Shown in pieces: positions 36,858 to 46,232 of a stretch of 64,000 nucleotides of DNA. The notes beneath the pieces are model-generated. The model saw only the letters and a list, made by a program, of their open reading frames with translations. It made no database searches and was not told the DNA's origin. The stretch is from VRUE01 sp963844395. GTDB taxonomy: Bacteria > Actinomycetota > Thermoleophilia > Solirubrobacterales > 70-9. The stretch is from positions 124,001 to 188,000 of the forward strand of contig CAWJNX010000001.1 in NCBI GenBank assembly GCA_963844395.1. Direction: 5' to 3'. The position numbers and the translations under genes are program-made. Every line of letters starts with the position of its first letter. The stretch's first letter is position 1.

Positions 36858-37301
36858 TTACTCCTCCGGTCCGAGTATCGCGTCGAGGATCTCGGCCGTG
36901 TCCTCGATCTCGAAGCCGCTTCGCAGGCGCGCTGCGATCTCCTCGCGCCCGGCACCCGAGATGGCCATCTGCGTTGCCAGTAGGCGAGCGCCGGCCGAAG
37001 TGGAGCGGCGCGGCGGCTGCTCGTCCTCCTCGGTGCCGGACTCAACAGGCCTCAGATGGGGCGCTCGCTCGCCGGGAACGGGCGAATCGAGCTCGTCGGC
37101 GAGCTCGCGCAGGCGCTCGGCGACGATTCCGTCGGCGCGGGCCCGAGCCTCCTCGATGTTCAGCCGTGCCTGCTCCTCGGCGTCGTCGATGACGCTCTGC
37201 GCGGCGCGCTCGGCGGCGTCGACGATCGTCGCCAGGCGCTGCGCGGCGTCGGCGGCGGTCGCGGGCGGCCGTCGCTCAGGCGGGAGCTTGTGGGACTTCA
37301 T
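36858..37301 (-). CDS. Coiled-coil protein (DivIVA-like helix), unknown function
   Basis: 147 residues, intact. The middle part is a long charged helix: ATAADAAQRLATIVDAAERA then AQSVIDDAEEQARLNIEEAR, as in DivIVA/Wag31-like or ATP-synthase-b-like helices. The C-terminal segment AGREEIAARLRSGFEIEDTA resembles a short helical pair found at the end of several actinobacterial coiled-coil proteins. The ATG overlaps the argD stop (ATGA), so it is in the arginine operon although no arginine role is evident. Confidence 0.6.
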   Translation of the reverse strand: MKSHKLPPERRPPATAADAAQRLATIVDAAERAAQSVIDDAEEQARLNIEEARARADGIVAERLRELADELDSPVPGERAPHLRPVESGTEEDEQPPRRSTSAGARLLATQMAISGAGREEIAARLRSGFEIEDTAEILDAILGPEE

Positions 37302-38489
37302 CTCGCTGCGTAGCTTAGGAGGGCATCGCCGATCAGTGCAATGGCGCGCTCGATTTGGGCCGGATCTACCGTCAACGGCGGCAGCAGCCGCAGGGTTCCG
37401 GCCTCGGGGACGTTGACGATCAGACTCCGCTCGAGCAGCGTCGGCGCCGAGCGCCTTGGCGTCGATTCCCGGCTCCAGCCCGGCGCCGACCATCAAGCCG
37501 CGGCCACGCACCTCGCGCACGCCGTCGAGGGCGAGCAGGCGGTCGCAGAGCATCGCGCCCAGCTCGCGCACCCGCCGCAGTAGCGATGGGTCGTCGACCA
37601 AATCGAGCACAGCGAGGGCGGCGGCCGAGGCGACCGCGCCGCCAGCGAAGGTCGAGCCGTGGTCGCCTGGCTCAAGCACCTCGCCAGCTTCCGGGCCGGC
37701 TACGCAGGCGCCGATCGGCAGGCCGCCGCCGAGCGCCTTGGCGGTGGTGATCAGGTCGGGACGGACGGGCGTCTGCTGGTAGGCCCAAAGCGAGCCGGTA
37801 CGGCCGACGCCGGTCTGGATCTCGTCGAAGATCAGCAGCGCCCCCGTTTCGTCGCACGCCTCCCGTGCGGCCAACAGCGCTTCCTCGCCGACCGGGTAGA
37901 CGCCGGCCTCTCCCTGGATCGGCTCGATCAGCACCGCCGCCGTGTTCTCGTAGACCGCGTCGCGCAGCGCCCCGGGGTCATCGAAGGGCACCGAGCGGAA
38001 GCCGGGCAGCATCGGGCCAAGCGCCTCGTTCTGCACCAGACCCGGGGTCGCCGCCAGCGCCCCGTAGGTGCGGCCGTGGAAATCGCGCTCGAAGCTGACG
38101 ATCTCCGGCGCCTCAATGCCGCGGCGGTGGGCGTGCTTGCGCGCCACCTTGATCGCGCACTCGTTCGCCTCGGTGCCCGAGTTTGAGAGGAAGACGCGGC
38201 CGCCGAGGCTCGACTCGGAGAGCCGCTCAGCGAGCCGCACCATCGGCTCGCTGTAGAAAAGGTTGGAGACGTGCATCAGCCGCCCCGCCTGCTCGCGTAC
38301 CGCCTCCACCACCGCGGGGTGGCAGTGGCCGACCGAACAAACCGAGATCCCGGTCAGGAAGTCGAGGTACTCGCCGCCCTCCGAGTCCCAGAGCAGCGCC
38401 CCCTCGCCGCGCACGAACTCGACCGGCCCGCGCGTGTAGGTCCGCATCAGGTAGCGCTCCTCGAGTGCTTGCAGCTCGGCCAGCTTCAC
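37298..38489 (-). CDS. argD: Acetylornithine aminotransferase (one indel near the 3' end)
   Basis: A class III PLP aminotransferase. Start KLAELQALEERYLMRTYTRG; then SVCSVGHCHPAVVEAVREQA, LSNSGTEANECAIKVARKHA and IFDEIQTGVGRTGSLWAYQQ. The PLP Lys is in LITTAKALGGGLPIGACVAG. After AGLEPGIDAKALGA near 37449 the frame shifts and continues with SLIVNVPEAGTLRLLPPL to a TGA at 37298. It transfers an amino group from glutamate to N-acetylglutamate semialdehyde and can also serve DAP synthesis. The GTG start overlaps the argB stop (GTGA). Confidence 0.93.
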
Positions 38490-39325
38490 GCGGTGACCAT
38501 GGTGCCGATGCCGGCGTTGGTGAACAGCTCCAGCAGCAGGCTGTGCGGCTTGCGGCCGTCGATGATGTGGGCCGAGTGGGCGCCGCCGTGGACCGCGTCG
38601 ACGCAGGCCTGCAGCTTCGGCCGCATGCCCCCCTCTATCCCTTCCAGCTTCTGTTCGACCTCGAGTACGGCTGCGTGCGAGATCAGCGAGTCGTGGTCGG
38701 TGGGATCGGCCAGCCAGCCCTCGACATCGGTGAGGAAGATCGCCTTGTGAGCACCCAGCGCCGCCGCGACCTTGCCCGCCGCCTCGTCGGCGTTGACGTT
38801 GTAGGGGCGGCCCTCGCCGTCGGCGGCCGAGGAGGCGATCACCGGGATGTAGTCCTCGGCGATGTGGTTGAGAACGTCGACGTCGACGTGCTCGACGGTG
38901 CCGACGAAGCCGACCTCGTCGACGTTGGCGACCGGGGCGACCTCGAACAGCGAGCCGTCCTGGCCGGAGAGGCCGACCGCCGGCTGCCCATGCGAGTTGA
39001 GGCGCTGCACGATGTCGGAGTTGAGCTTGCCGAGCAGGACCATGCGGGCGATCTCGACCGTCTCGGGGTCGGACACCCGCAGGCCCTCGTGGAAGCGCAC
39101 CTCGATCCCGAGCCGTTCCATGTACTCGGTGATCTCGGGACCACCGCCGTGCACGATCACCGGGTTGAGGCCGACGTACTTGAGCAGGACGACGTCGGTG
39201 GCGAAGTCCTCGCGCAGCTCCTCCTCGCGCATCGCGGCGCCGCCGTACTTGATCACCACGGTGCGGCCGTGGAACTCCTTGATGTAGGGGAGCGCCTCGA
39301 GAAGGGTGTCGACGTTGCTGCTCAT
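38486..39325 (-). CDS. argB: Acetylglutamate kinase
   Basis: 279 residues, intact. The amino-acid-kinase fold is clear: TVVIKYGGAAMREEELREDF, LNPVIVHGGGPEITEYMERL, then MVLLGKLNSDIVQRLNSHGQ and the nucleotide side YNVNADEAAGKVAAALGAHK with IFLTDVEGWL. The end GGMRPKLQACVDAVHGGAHS is the substrate loop. It phosphorylates N-acetylglutamate, usually the feedback-controlled step; the N-terminal helix of the arginine-sensitive form (LLEALPYIKEFHG) is present. The gene overlaps argD and starts seven bases after argJ ends. Confidence 0.95.
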   Translation of the reverse strand: MSSNVDTLLEALPYIKEFHGRTVVIKYGGAAMREEELREDFATDVVLLKYVGLNPVIVHGGGPEITEYMERLGIEVRFHEGLRVSDPETVEIARMVLLGKLNSDIVQRLNSHGQPAVGLSGQDGSLFEVAPVANVDEVGFVGTVEHVDVDVLNHIAEDYIPVIASSAADGEGRPYNVNADEAAGKVAAALGAHKAIFLTDVEGWLADPTDHDSLISHAAVLEVEQKLEGIEGGMRPKLQACVDAVHGGAHSAHIIDGRKPHSLLLELFTNAGIGTMVTA

Positions 39326-39332
39326 CGTTTCC

Positions 39333-40490
39333 TCAGGTCGTGTACTCGGCGTTGATGCGAACGTACTCGTAACCAAGGTCCGAGAACCAGACGTGGGCGG
39401 CGTGGTCGCCGCGACCCAGCCGGAGGGACAACTCCACCTCGTCGGACTCCCCGGCGAACTCGCTGGCGTCGATGTGGTCCAAGCCAAGCTCTGGAAGCTC
39501 TCGCCCAACGAGTCCCATGCCCGCGGCCTGGGCGATGCGCCCCCAATTCGGATCGTGTCCGAACAGGGCCGTCTTCACCAGCGGTGAGTTGGCGATGGCT
39601 CGCGCCGCCAGCTCGGCCTCTTCGTCGTCGGCAGCCTCGAGCACCCGGGCGCAACCGACGCGCGTTGCTCCCTCGCCATCGGCGACGATAAGCAGCGCCA
39701 GCTGTAGGAGGACCGCATCGAGCAGTCCCTCCGGCAGAGGCCGGCCGGACTCGCCACTCGCCTGTAGAAGCACCATGTCGTTCGTGCTCATCTGCCCGTC
39801 GACGGTGATCCGTTCGAACGTCGTCTTCACCGCGGAGCGCAGCGATGCGTCGGCGTCGTCGACCACCGCGTCGGTCTGGACAAAGCAGAGCATCGTCGCG
39901 AAGCCGGGCTGGATCATCCCCGCGCCCTTCGCCTGTGCGGAGACGGTGACGCCCTTGCAGCGCACGGTGCAGCGCTTCGGGAAGGCGTCGGTGGTCATGA
40001 TCGCCCGGGCGAACTCCTCGCCCCCGTCGGGCCGCACGACGCCGGATGCCCGCCGGATTCCGTCGAGAACCTTGTCCATCGGCAGCACCTCACCGATTTT
40101 GCCGGTCGCGGCAATCGCGACAAGAGACGGATCGAGACTCAGTTCCTCAGCTGCCGCGGCTTGGATCGCGATCGCATCGCGCATGCCCTGCTCCCCCGTC
40201 GCCGCGTTGGCGTTACCGGCCTTGACTGCCGCCGCGCGAATCTGCCCGAAATCACAGCTTTGGCGGCAGAGCCGCACCGGTGCCGCCGCGGCGGCATTTG
40301 GGGTCAGCAGGAGCGCAGAGTCGCAGCGCTCGGTGCGTGCGACCACCACTGCCGCATCGGTGTTGCCGCTTGGCTTCAGCCCGCAGGCGACAGCGCCGGC
40401 GGCGAAGCCGGGGGCGAGCTGCGCGGGGTCCATCTCCTCGACACCGGGCGGCAGCTCGACCCAGCGAGACCTGAAGAAGGTGTCGCTCAC
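39333..40490 (-). CDS. argJ: Bifunctional glutamate N-acetyltransferase / ornithine acetyltransferase
   Basis: 385 residues, intact. The self-cleavage nucleophile Thr lies in KGAGMIQPGFATMLCFVQTD (A-T-M-L). Other family blocks: GLKPSGNTDAAVVVARTERC near the N-terminus and KTALFGHDPNWGRIAQAAGM near residue 320. It recycles the acetyl group between N-acetylornithine and glutamate, which makes a separate argE unnecessary. The GTG at 40490 overlaps the argC stop, and the gene ends seven bases before the argB start. Confidence 0.95.
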   Translation of the reverse strand: MSDTFFRSRWVELPPGVEEMDPAQLAPGFAAGAVACGLKPSGNTDAAVVVARTERCDSALLLTPNAAAAAPVRLCRQSCDFGQIRAAAVKAGNANAATGEQGMRDAIAIQAAAAEELSLDPSLVAIAATGKIGEVLPMDKVLDGIRRASGVVRPDGGEEFARAIMTTDAFPKRCTVRCKGVTVSAQAKGAGMIQPGFATMLCFVQTDAVVDDADASLRSAVKTTFERITVDGQMSTNDMVLLQASGESGRPLPEGLLDAVLLQLALLIVADGEGATRVGCARVLEAADDEEAELAARAIANSPLVKTALFGHDPNWGRIAQAAGMGLVGRELPELGLDHIDASEFAGESDEVELSLRLGRGDHAAHVWFSDLGYEYVRINAEYTT

Positions 40491-41520
40491 AGAAGCCCCT
40501 CCGTCTCGTCCAGTCCCAGCATCAGGTTGAGGTTCTGCACCGCCTGGCCGGAGGCGCCCTTCCAGAGGTTGTCGAGCGCCGAGAAGGCGAGCACCCGACC
40601 GCGCTCCTCGACCGTGACGTAGACGTGGCACTCGTTGGTGTCGCGCACGTCGCGCAGGCCCGGCGGGCCATCGACCAGCGTGGACGAAGGGCTCGCCCGC
40701 GTAGCGCTCCGCGTAGAGCGCCTGAACCTCGCTTCTTGGAGATCGGCTCGGTCGTCTGCGCGTAGCAGCTGGTCAGCTCGCCCTGGTCGAGCGGCAGCAG
40801 GTGAGGGACGAAGGTGACGGGAGTGTCGCTGCCGAGCGCCGCCAGCTCCTGCTCGATCTCGGGCCGGTGGCGGTGCCCCTCGGTCTTGTAGGCGAAGGCG
40901 TTCTCGTCCATGTTCGCGTAGTGCATCGCGTCGCCGCCGCCGCGCCCCGCGCCCGAGACACCCTGCTTGGCGTCGATCACGACGTCGGCCAGCAGGCCTT
41001 TCTCGGCAAGCGGCGCCAGGGCGAGCACGCTCGCCGTCGGGTAGCAGCCGGGAGTCGCCACCAGCTCCGCCTCGCGCAACGCGTCGCGGTAGATCTCGGT
41101 GAGGCCGTAGACGGCGCCCTCGAGCAGCTCGGGCGCGCCGTGCTCGCCGTACCAGCGCTCGTAGGTCGGCAGGTGGCGCAGCCGGAAGTCGGCGGAGAGA
41201 TCGACCACAAGCGCACCGAGGCCACGCAGGGCGGCGACGGTCGGCGCCGAGGCACCGTGCGGGTAGGCGACGATCGCCGCATCGACATCCTCGATCGAGT
41301 CGAGGTCGAGCTCGGTCAGCTCGAGCGGCACGCGGTAGCGCGGGTAGAGGCGGTCGAGTCGCGTGCCAGCGTCGCTGCGCGCGGTGACAGCGACCAGCTC
41401 CAGGCGTGGATGGCGCCAGACGATCTGCGCGGCAAGCGCTCCGGTGAAGCCCGAGGCACCGGCGACCAGGACCCGGGCGGCGGGGTCGCCGTCGAGTGGT
41501 TGCGGGCGCGCGTCACTCAC
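40487..41520 (-). CDS. argC: N-acetyl-gamma-glutamyl-phosphate reductase (indels near the 3' end)
   Basis: The NADP loop is VLVAGASGFTGALAAQIVWR; the catalytic Cys is in VATPGCYPTASVLALAPLAE; the substrate loop is GVSGAGRGGGDAMHYANMDE. Clean to TSCYAQTTEPISK near 40735; then shifts near 40735 and 40680 are needed to reach the conserved end DTNECHVYVTVEERGRVLAF, SALDNLWKGASGQAVQNLNL and a TGA at 40487. It reduces acetylglutamyl phosphate to the semialdehyde. The GTG start at 41520 overlaps the pheT stop region, so pheS-pheT and the arginine genes are one transcription block. Confidence 0.93.
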
Positions 41521-44002
41521 GGAGCGACCCTCCCATCCCATCCAGCTTCGCAGCGATTGACTCGCGCAGGCCGACGACCTCCTCGTCGGTAAGGGTGCGA
41601 TCGCCGGCCCGGAACTCGAGCCGCAGCGCGAGGCTCTTCCGCCCCTCGCCGAGCTGCTTGCCCTCGTAGAGGTCGAAGACGTCGGCCGCGCGCAGCAGCT
41701 CGCCGCCGCCGGCCAAGACGGCGTCGCGCACCCGCGCGGCGGAGACGTCGTCGGGCACGACCACGGCGAGGTCCTGTCGCACCGCCGGGTAGGTCGTCAC
41801 GTCCTCGAAAGCCTCCTCCCCCGCCGTCGCAGCGACGACCAGCGCCGCCAGGCCGACTTCGAAGGCAGCCGCCCTGGGGAGATCCCACTCGCGACAGACC
41901 AGCGGGTGCAGCTCCCCAATCCAGCCGGCATCCGCGCCGCCCGCGCTCACCCGCGCCGCCCGCCCGGGGTGCAGGAACGGCTCCGCCACCTGCTCGAAAC
42001 CGAGCGCGGCTCCGAGCCGGTCGGCGAGGCCCTCGAGCACCCCCTTCAGCGCGAAGAAGTCTGCCGCCTCTCCCCCGCCCCGCCACGATTGCGGCGCTAA
42101 CGGTCCCACAGCCAGACAAGCGAGCCGGTGTGGCTCGAGGAACGGCGCCGCCCGCTCCCCTCGGAAGTCGCCAGCCAGTGGGCCGACGGGCCTGAAAGCG
42201 GACACATGGTCCGCTTTCAGGCCCGTCGGCGGGGTGTTGAGGTAGACGCGGCCGGACTCGAAAAGGGCGACCCGTTCGGCGTCGTGGGCGAGGTTGCGCC
42301 GAGCGACGTCGAGCAGGGAGCCGAGGACCGTCGTCCGCATCGTGGACTGCTCCTCGGAGAACGGATTCGAGATCGTGACGCCGTCGGCGAGGGCGTCGGC
42401 GCCCGGGATCCGCAGCCGCCCCTGCTCGCCGGGGTCGGTGAAGCTCCAGCCGACGACCTCGTCGAAACCGAGGTCGCGCATCGCGTCCTCGGCGCGCCGC
42501 CGCAGCCGCTGCTCACGGCTCAGGCCGCCGGCTTGGCCGGCGACGGCCGGCAGTGTCGAGGGAAGGTTCTCGTCGAGGCCGTGGACACGCGCCACCTCCT
42601 CGATCAGGTCAACCTCGCGGGTGACGTCGTGGTGGCGGTCGGGCGGCACCTCGACGACCAGGTCGTCGCCGTCGGGCCCGAACCCGAGCCGCTCCAGGTA
42701 GGCGACCTGGTCGGCCTGCTCGATCCGCATCCCGAGCAGACCCTCGACCCGCTCGCCGCGCAAGCGGATCCTTGGCGGCGCCGGAATCTCGGCGGCAACG
42801 TCGATCGTCCCCGGCACCAGCTTCGCCCCGCACAGCTCGACCATCAGCCGCGAGGCGATCCGCTGGGCGCGCATGCAGAGCTCCGGGTGGAGCTGCTTCT
42901 CGAAGCGGGCCGAGGCTTCCGAGCGCAGGCCAAGCATCCGTGAGGTGCGCAGGATGTTGGTCCCGTTCCAGTTGGCCACCTCGAGCAGGACCCGGGTCGT
43001 CCTCTCGGAGACCTCGGAGACCTGGCCGCCCATGATCCCGGCGATGCCCGACGGACCGCGGCTGTCGCAGACCAGCACCGTCTCGGCGTCGAAGGTCCGC
43101 TCGACGTCGTCGAGCGTCTTCATCCGCTCTCCCTCGGTGGCGGTGCGAACGATCAGCTTGCCCTCCGGCACCTCGTCGAGGTCGAAGGCGTGCAGCGGCT
43201 GCGCGGTGAGCAGCATCGTGTAGTTGGTGATGTCGACGACGTTGTTGATCGGCCGTTGGCCGGCGGCGGTGAGGCGCGCCTGTAGCCAGGCGGGCGAGGG
43301 ACCGATCTTCACGTCGGTGAAGACGCGCGCCGTGAAGCGCGGGCACAACTCCGGGACCTTGACCTCGACAGAGGCGTAGTCGCCGACGTCGCCCTCTCCT
43401 TCGGCCGGCGCGTCCTCGGCCCACGGCTCGGGCCCAAGCGGCGCGCCGCTGATCGCGTGCACCTCACGCGCCACTCCGTAGACGCCGAAGCAGTCGACCC
43501 GGTTCGGCGTTACCTCCAGCTCCAGCACAGGCTCGCCGATCGGCAGTGCCTCCGCCAGTGGCGCCCCGGGCTGCAGGCTGTCGTCCTCGAGCACGAGGAT
43601 GCCGGCCGCCTCCTCGGCGATCTCCAGCTCTGCGGCGGAGAGGATCATCCCCGACGACCTCACCCCGCGCAGCTTCGCCTCGCCCAGCTTCATGCCGCCC
43701 GGAAGCGTCGCCCCTGGCAGGGCGACCGGCACGGTCTGCCCCGCGGCGACGTTGGGCGCTCCGCAAACGATCGTCCGGTTCTCACCCTCGCCGGTGTCCA
43801 CCGCGCAGACGCTGAGCCGGTCGGCGTTGGGGTGCGACTCGCAGGTCATCACCCTGCCGACGACGAAGCCCTCGGCTGAACTCGGGCCGATCGTCGCCAC
43901 CCGCTCGACCTCGGTGCCGGTCATCGCCAGCCGCTCGGCCAGCTCGCCGGCGTCGATGCCGGGATCGCAGTGCTCGCGCAACCATGAGTACGGCACCTTC
44001 AT
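41513..44002 (-). CDS. pheT: Phenylalanyl-tRNA synthetase beta subunit
   Basis: 829 residues, intact. N-terminal KVPYSWLREHCDPGIDAGEL and the tRNA-bind (EMAP-like) domain with LSVCAVDTGEGENRTIVCGA; then B3/B4 (LLEVANWNGTNILRTSRMLG), B5 (PPDRHHDVTREVDLIEEVAR) and the C-terminal FDX-ACB domain (VTTYPAVRQDLAVVVPDDV). It forms the alpha2-beta2 enzyme with pheS and edits Tyr-tRNA. A 22-bp perfect palindrome lies in frame at 42182-42230, encoding about residues 591-607 (PTGLKADHVSAFRPVG) in a loop between the last synthetase-like blocks; it looks like an in-frame insertion. The start overlaps the pheS stop (ATGA). Confidence 0.95.
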   Translation of the reverse strand: MKVPYSWLREHCDPGIDAGELAERLAMTGTEVERVATIGPSSAEGFVVGRVMTCESHPNADRLSVCAVDTGEGENRTIVCGAPNVAAGQTVPVALPGATLPGGMKLGEAKLRGVRSSGMILSAAELEIAEEAAGILVLEDDSLQPGAPLAEALPIGEPVLELEVTPNRVDCFGVYGVAREVHAISGAPLGPEPWAEDAPAEGEGDVGDYASVEVKVPELCPRFTARVFTDVKIGPSPAWLQARLTAAGQRPINNVVDITNYTMLLTAQPLHAFDLDEVPEGKLIVRTATEGERMKTLDDVERTFDAETVLVCDSRGPSGIAGIMGGQVSEVSERTTRVLLEVANWNGTNILRTSRMLGLRSEASARFEKQLHPELCMRAQRIASRLMVELCGAKLVPGTIDVAAEIPAPPRIRLRGERVEGLLGMRIEQADQVAYLERLGFGPDGDDLVVEVPPDRHHDVTREVDLIEEVARVHGLDENLPSTLPAVAGQAGGLSREQRLRRRAEDAMRDLGFDEVVGWSFTDPGEQGRLRIPGADALADGVTISNPFSEEQSTMRTTVLGSLLDVARRNLAHDAERVALFESGRVYLNTPPTGLKADHVSAFRPVGPLAGDFRGERAAPFLEPHRLACLAVGPLAPQSWRGGGEAADFFALKGVLEGLADRLGAALGFEQVAEPFLHPGRAARVSAGGADAGWIGELHPLVCREWDLPRAAAFEVGLAALVVAATAGEEAFEDVTTYPAVRQDLAVVVPDDVSAARVRDAVLAGGGELLRAADVFDLYEGKQLGEGRKSLALRLEFRAGDRTLTDEEVVGLRESIAAKLDGMGGSLRE
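42182..42230. repeat. Perfect 22-bp palindrome inside pheT
   Basis: Arms 42182-42203 and 42209-42230 are exact reverse complements around a five-base loop (ACATG). It is fully in frame with pheT. A stem of this length is far from chance in coding DNA. Confidence 0.85.
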
Positions 44003-45057
44003 GAGAACTGCCCCAGCATCCGCACGTCGTTGTCGAAGAAGCGCCGCAGGTCGGGGACGCCGTGGCGCAGCATCGCGATCCGCTCGACCCCCATGCCGAA
44101 GGCGAATCCCTGAACCCACTCCGGGTCGTAGCCGTTGCCCTCGACGAAGCCGAGCACGTTGGGGTCGACCATGCCGGCGCCGCCGATCTCGATCCAGCCG
44201 ATCCCCTTGCAGAGGTTGCAGCGCTCGCCGCCGGCCAGCTCGCCGTTTCCCTCGCACTGGAAGCAGGAGACGTCGAACTCGACGCTGGGCTCGGTGAAGG
44301 GAAAGAAGTGGGGCCGCATCCGCGCCTCCCGGTTGCCGCCGAAGATTGCCTGCAGCAGCTCTTCCAGCGTCCCCTGCAGGTCGGCGAGCGTGATCCCTTC
44401 GCCGATCGCCAGCCCCTCGACCTGGTGGAACATCGGGCTGTGGGTCGCGTCGGAGTCGCGCCGGTAGACCTTGCCGGGGACGATCACGAAGATCGGCGGC
44501 GGCTGCGTCTCCATAGCGCGAATCTGCACCGGCGAGGTATGGGTGCGCAGCAACAGCTCGGGATGGGACTGGACGTAGAAGGTGTCCTGGAGCATCCGCG
44601 CCGGGTGCCCAGGCGGGTGGTTCAGCGCGGTGAAGTTGTAGTAGTCGTGCTCGATCTCCGGGCCCTCGACGACTCGATATCCCAGCCCGATCATCGTGTC
44701 CTCGATCTGCCGCGTGGTGCGGGTGATCAGGTGCAGATGGCCGGCGGGATGGGACGGCGTCCCCGGCAGGGTCACGTCAATGCGATCGCCGGCCAGCTGC
44801 GTCTCCAGCTCGATCGCATCCAGCTCGGCGGCACGCCGCTCGAGCAGCGCTTCCAGCTCCTGGCGGATCCGGTTGCCGCCGCTTCCCACCTTGCCGCGTT
44901 CGTCCTGCGGCAGGTCGGCGATACCGCGCAGGATCGTGGTCAGCTCGGCTTTGCGGCCGAGGTAGCTGATCCGCAGCTCCTCCAGCTCAGCGGTGCCCGT
45001 GGCCCCCTCTATCGCAGCGGCGGCCTCCTTGCCGATCTCCTCGATCCGCTCAAGCAT
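43999..45057 (-). CDS. pheS: Phenylalanyl-tRNA synthetase alpha subunit
   Basis: 352 residues, intact. The coiled-coil N-terminus (AELEELRISYLGRKAELTTI) is followed by the class II core: motif 2 in IFVIVPGKVYRRDSDATHSP, then MFHQVEGLAIGEGITLADLQ, and motif 3 near the end in QGFAFGMGVERIAMLRHGVP. A four-Cys insertion (VSCFQCEGNGE...ERCNLCKGIG) is a zinc-binding knuckle seen in a subset of bacterial PheS. It charges tRNA-Phe with pheT, which follows with an ATGA overlap. The trmH-like gene upstream overlaps the start by eight bases. Confidence 0.96.
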   Translation of the reverse strand: MLERIEEIGKEAAAAIEGATGTAELEELRISYLGRKAELTTILRGIADLPQDERGKVGSGGNRIRQELEALLERRAAELDAIELETQLAGDRIDVTLPGTPSHPAGHLHLITRTTRQIEDTMIGLGYRVVEGPEIEHDYYNFTALNHPPGHPARMLQDTFYVQSHPELLLRTHTSPVQIRAMETQPPPIFVIVPGKVYRRDSDATHSPMFHQVEGLAIGEGITLADLQGTLEELLQAIFGGNREARMRPHFFPFTEPSVEFDVSCFQCEGNGELAGGERCNLCKGIGWIEIGGAGMVDPNVLGFVEGNGYDPEWVQGFAFGMGVERIAMLRHGVPDLRRFFDNDVRMLGQFS

Positions 45058-45770
45058 CTGGCGCCGCCTTGTGCATGGCGGGCGACGATAGCCGCTCGCA
45101 GGCGATTGCCGCCGCGGCGGCGACGTTGAGCGACTCGGCCGATCCCGGACGGAGCGGAATCGTCGTCCGCAGGTCGCATTCGCGCAGCACATCGTCGGGG
45201 AGGCCGTCGCGCTCGGCGCCGAGGCAGAGCGTCTGCGCGGCGCCCAGCTCCTCCAGCCCGTCGCCACCGTGGGCGACAAGGCCTGCCCGCGGCCGCGGCG
45301 TCGCCTCGACGCCCCGCCCGCACCAGCGGCTGGGCGAAGATCGAGCCCATGCTCGCCCGCACGGCCTTCGGCGAGTGGGGATCGGCGCAGTCCGGGCCGA
45401 GGACGACGCTGCCACCGAGCAGCGCGTGGGCGGTGCGGACGATCGCGCCGACGTTGCCGGGGTCGGCGACCGCGTGCAGGTAGACGCAGGGCGACTGGGG
45501 CGACTCGGCCCAGCGCTGCGACCAGACGGCGATCGCCCGGGTCCCCGAGCCGAGCGTCGAGACTTCGGTGAGCAGGCCCGGATCGACCTCCTCGCCGTCC
45601 AGGCCGCTGCCAGCGGCGCACAGGACCAGCCGCGGCTCGGCCCCGGCGGCAAGCCCTGCCTCGACCAGATCCTCGCCCTCAGTCACAAACAGTTCCTCGC
45701 GCTCGCGGTGCTTGCGCTCGCGCAGCTTGCGGACCAGTTTCAACTTCTCGTTTTGGGGGCTGGCGATCAT
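45050..45770 (-). CDS. TrmH/SpoU-family RNA 2'-O-methyltransferase (one indel)
   Basis: N-terminal substrate-binding part: SPQNEKLKLVRKLRERKHRE and ELFVTEGEDLVEAGLAAGAE. SPOUT motifs: VYLHAVADPGNVGAIVRTAH (motif 1), HSPKAVRASMGSIFAQPLVR (motif 2) and, after a shift near 45310, TLCLGAERDGLPDDVL with IPLRPGSAESLNVAAAAAIA (motif 3, knot). It methylates a ribose in tRNA or 23S rRNA; the target is not defined, though rlmB/tsnR-like genes often sit before pheS in actinobacteria. The stop overlaps the pheS start. Confidence 0.85.
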
Positions 45771-45819
45771 CGCTGCTGTTTCGTCTCGTTTCCTGGTTCT
45801 CCTAGAACGTCCTGACAAA

Positions 45820-45847
45820 TAAAAAGCGGGCCGTGAAGACGGCCCGC
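45820..45847 (-). terminator. Rho-independent terminator of rpmI-rplT
   Basis: A 9-bp perfect stem (45826-45834 with 45839-45847, GAAG tetraloop) is followed on the minus strand by CTTTTTATTT. It lies 26 bases after the rplT stop and separates the ribosomal-protein pair from the trmH-like gene. Confidence 0.8.
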
Positions 45848-45872
45848 CCGGGAAAGTGGAGTGTGGCTGCGA

Positions 45873-46232
45873 CTAGGCGGCCGCACCCTCCCGGGCAAGC
45901 TCCACGAATCGGCGGAATGCATCGCGATCGGTGACCGCGATGTCGGCGAGCATCTTGCGGTTGACCTCGATCCCGGCTTTGTCGAGGCCGTGGATCAGCT
46001 CCGAGTAGCTCATGCCCTCGAGCCGCGCGGCCGCGTTGATCCTGGTGATCCAGAGCCGCCGGAACTCGCGCTTGCGGTTGCGCCGGTCGCGGTAGGCGTA
46101 CATGCCCGACCGCTGCACCTGCTCTTTGGCGAAGCGGTAGGAGGAGTGCTTGCGTCCGTAGTAGCCCTTCGCTTCCTTCAGCACCTTGCGGCGCTTCTTG
46201 CGGGCGCTGACCGAGCGCTTGACGCGGCTCAC
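45873..46232 (-). CDS. rplT: Ribosomal protein bL20
   Basis: 119 residues, intact, the normal length. Highly basic N-terminal helix RVKRSVSARKKRRKVLKEAK, then GYYGRKHSSYRFAKEQVQRS and YAYRDRRNRKREFRRLWITR, the universally conserved L20 core; C-terminal SYSELIHGLDKAGIEVNRKM. It is an early 50S assembly protein that in several bacteria also represses its own operon. The GTG start overlaps the rpmI stop (GTGA). Confidence 0.97.
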   Translation of the reverse strand: MSRVKRSVSARKKRRKVLKEAKGYYGRKHSSYRFAKEQVQRSGMYAYRDRRNRKREFRRLWITRINAAARLEGMSYSELIHGLDKAGIEVNRKMLADIAVTDRDAFRRFVELAREGAAA

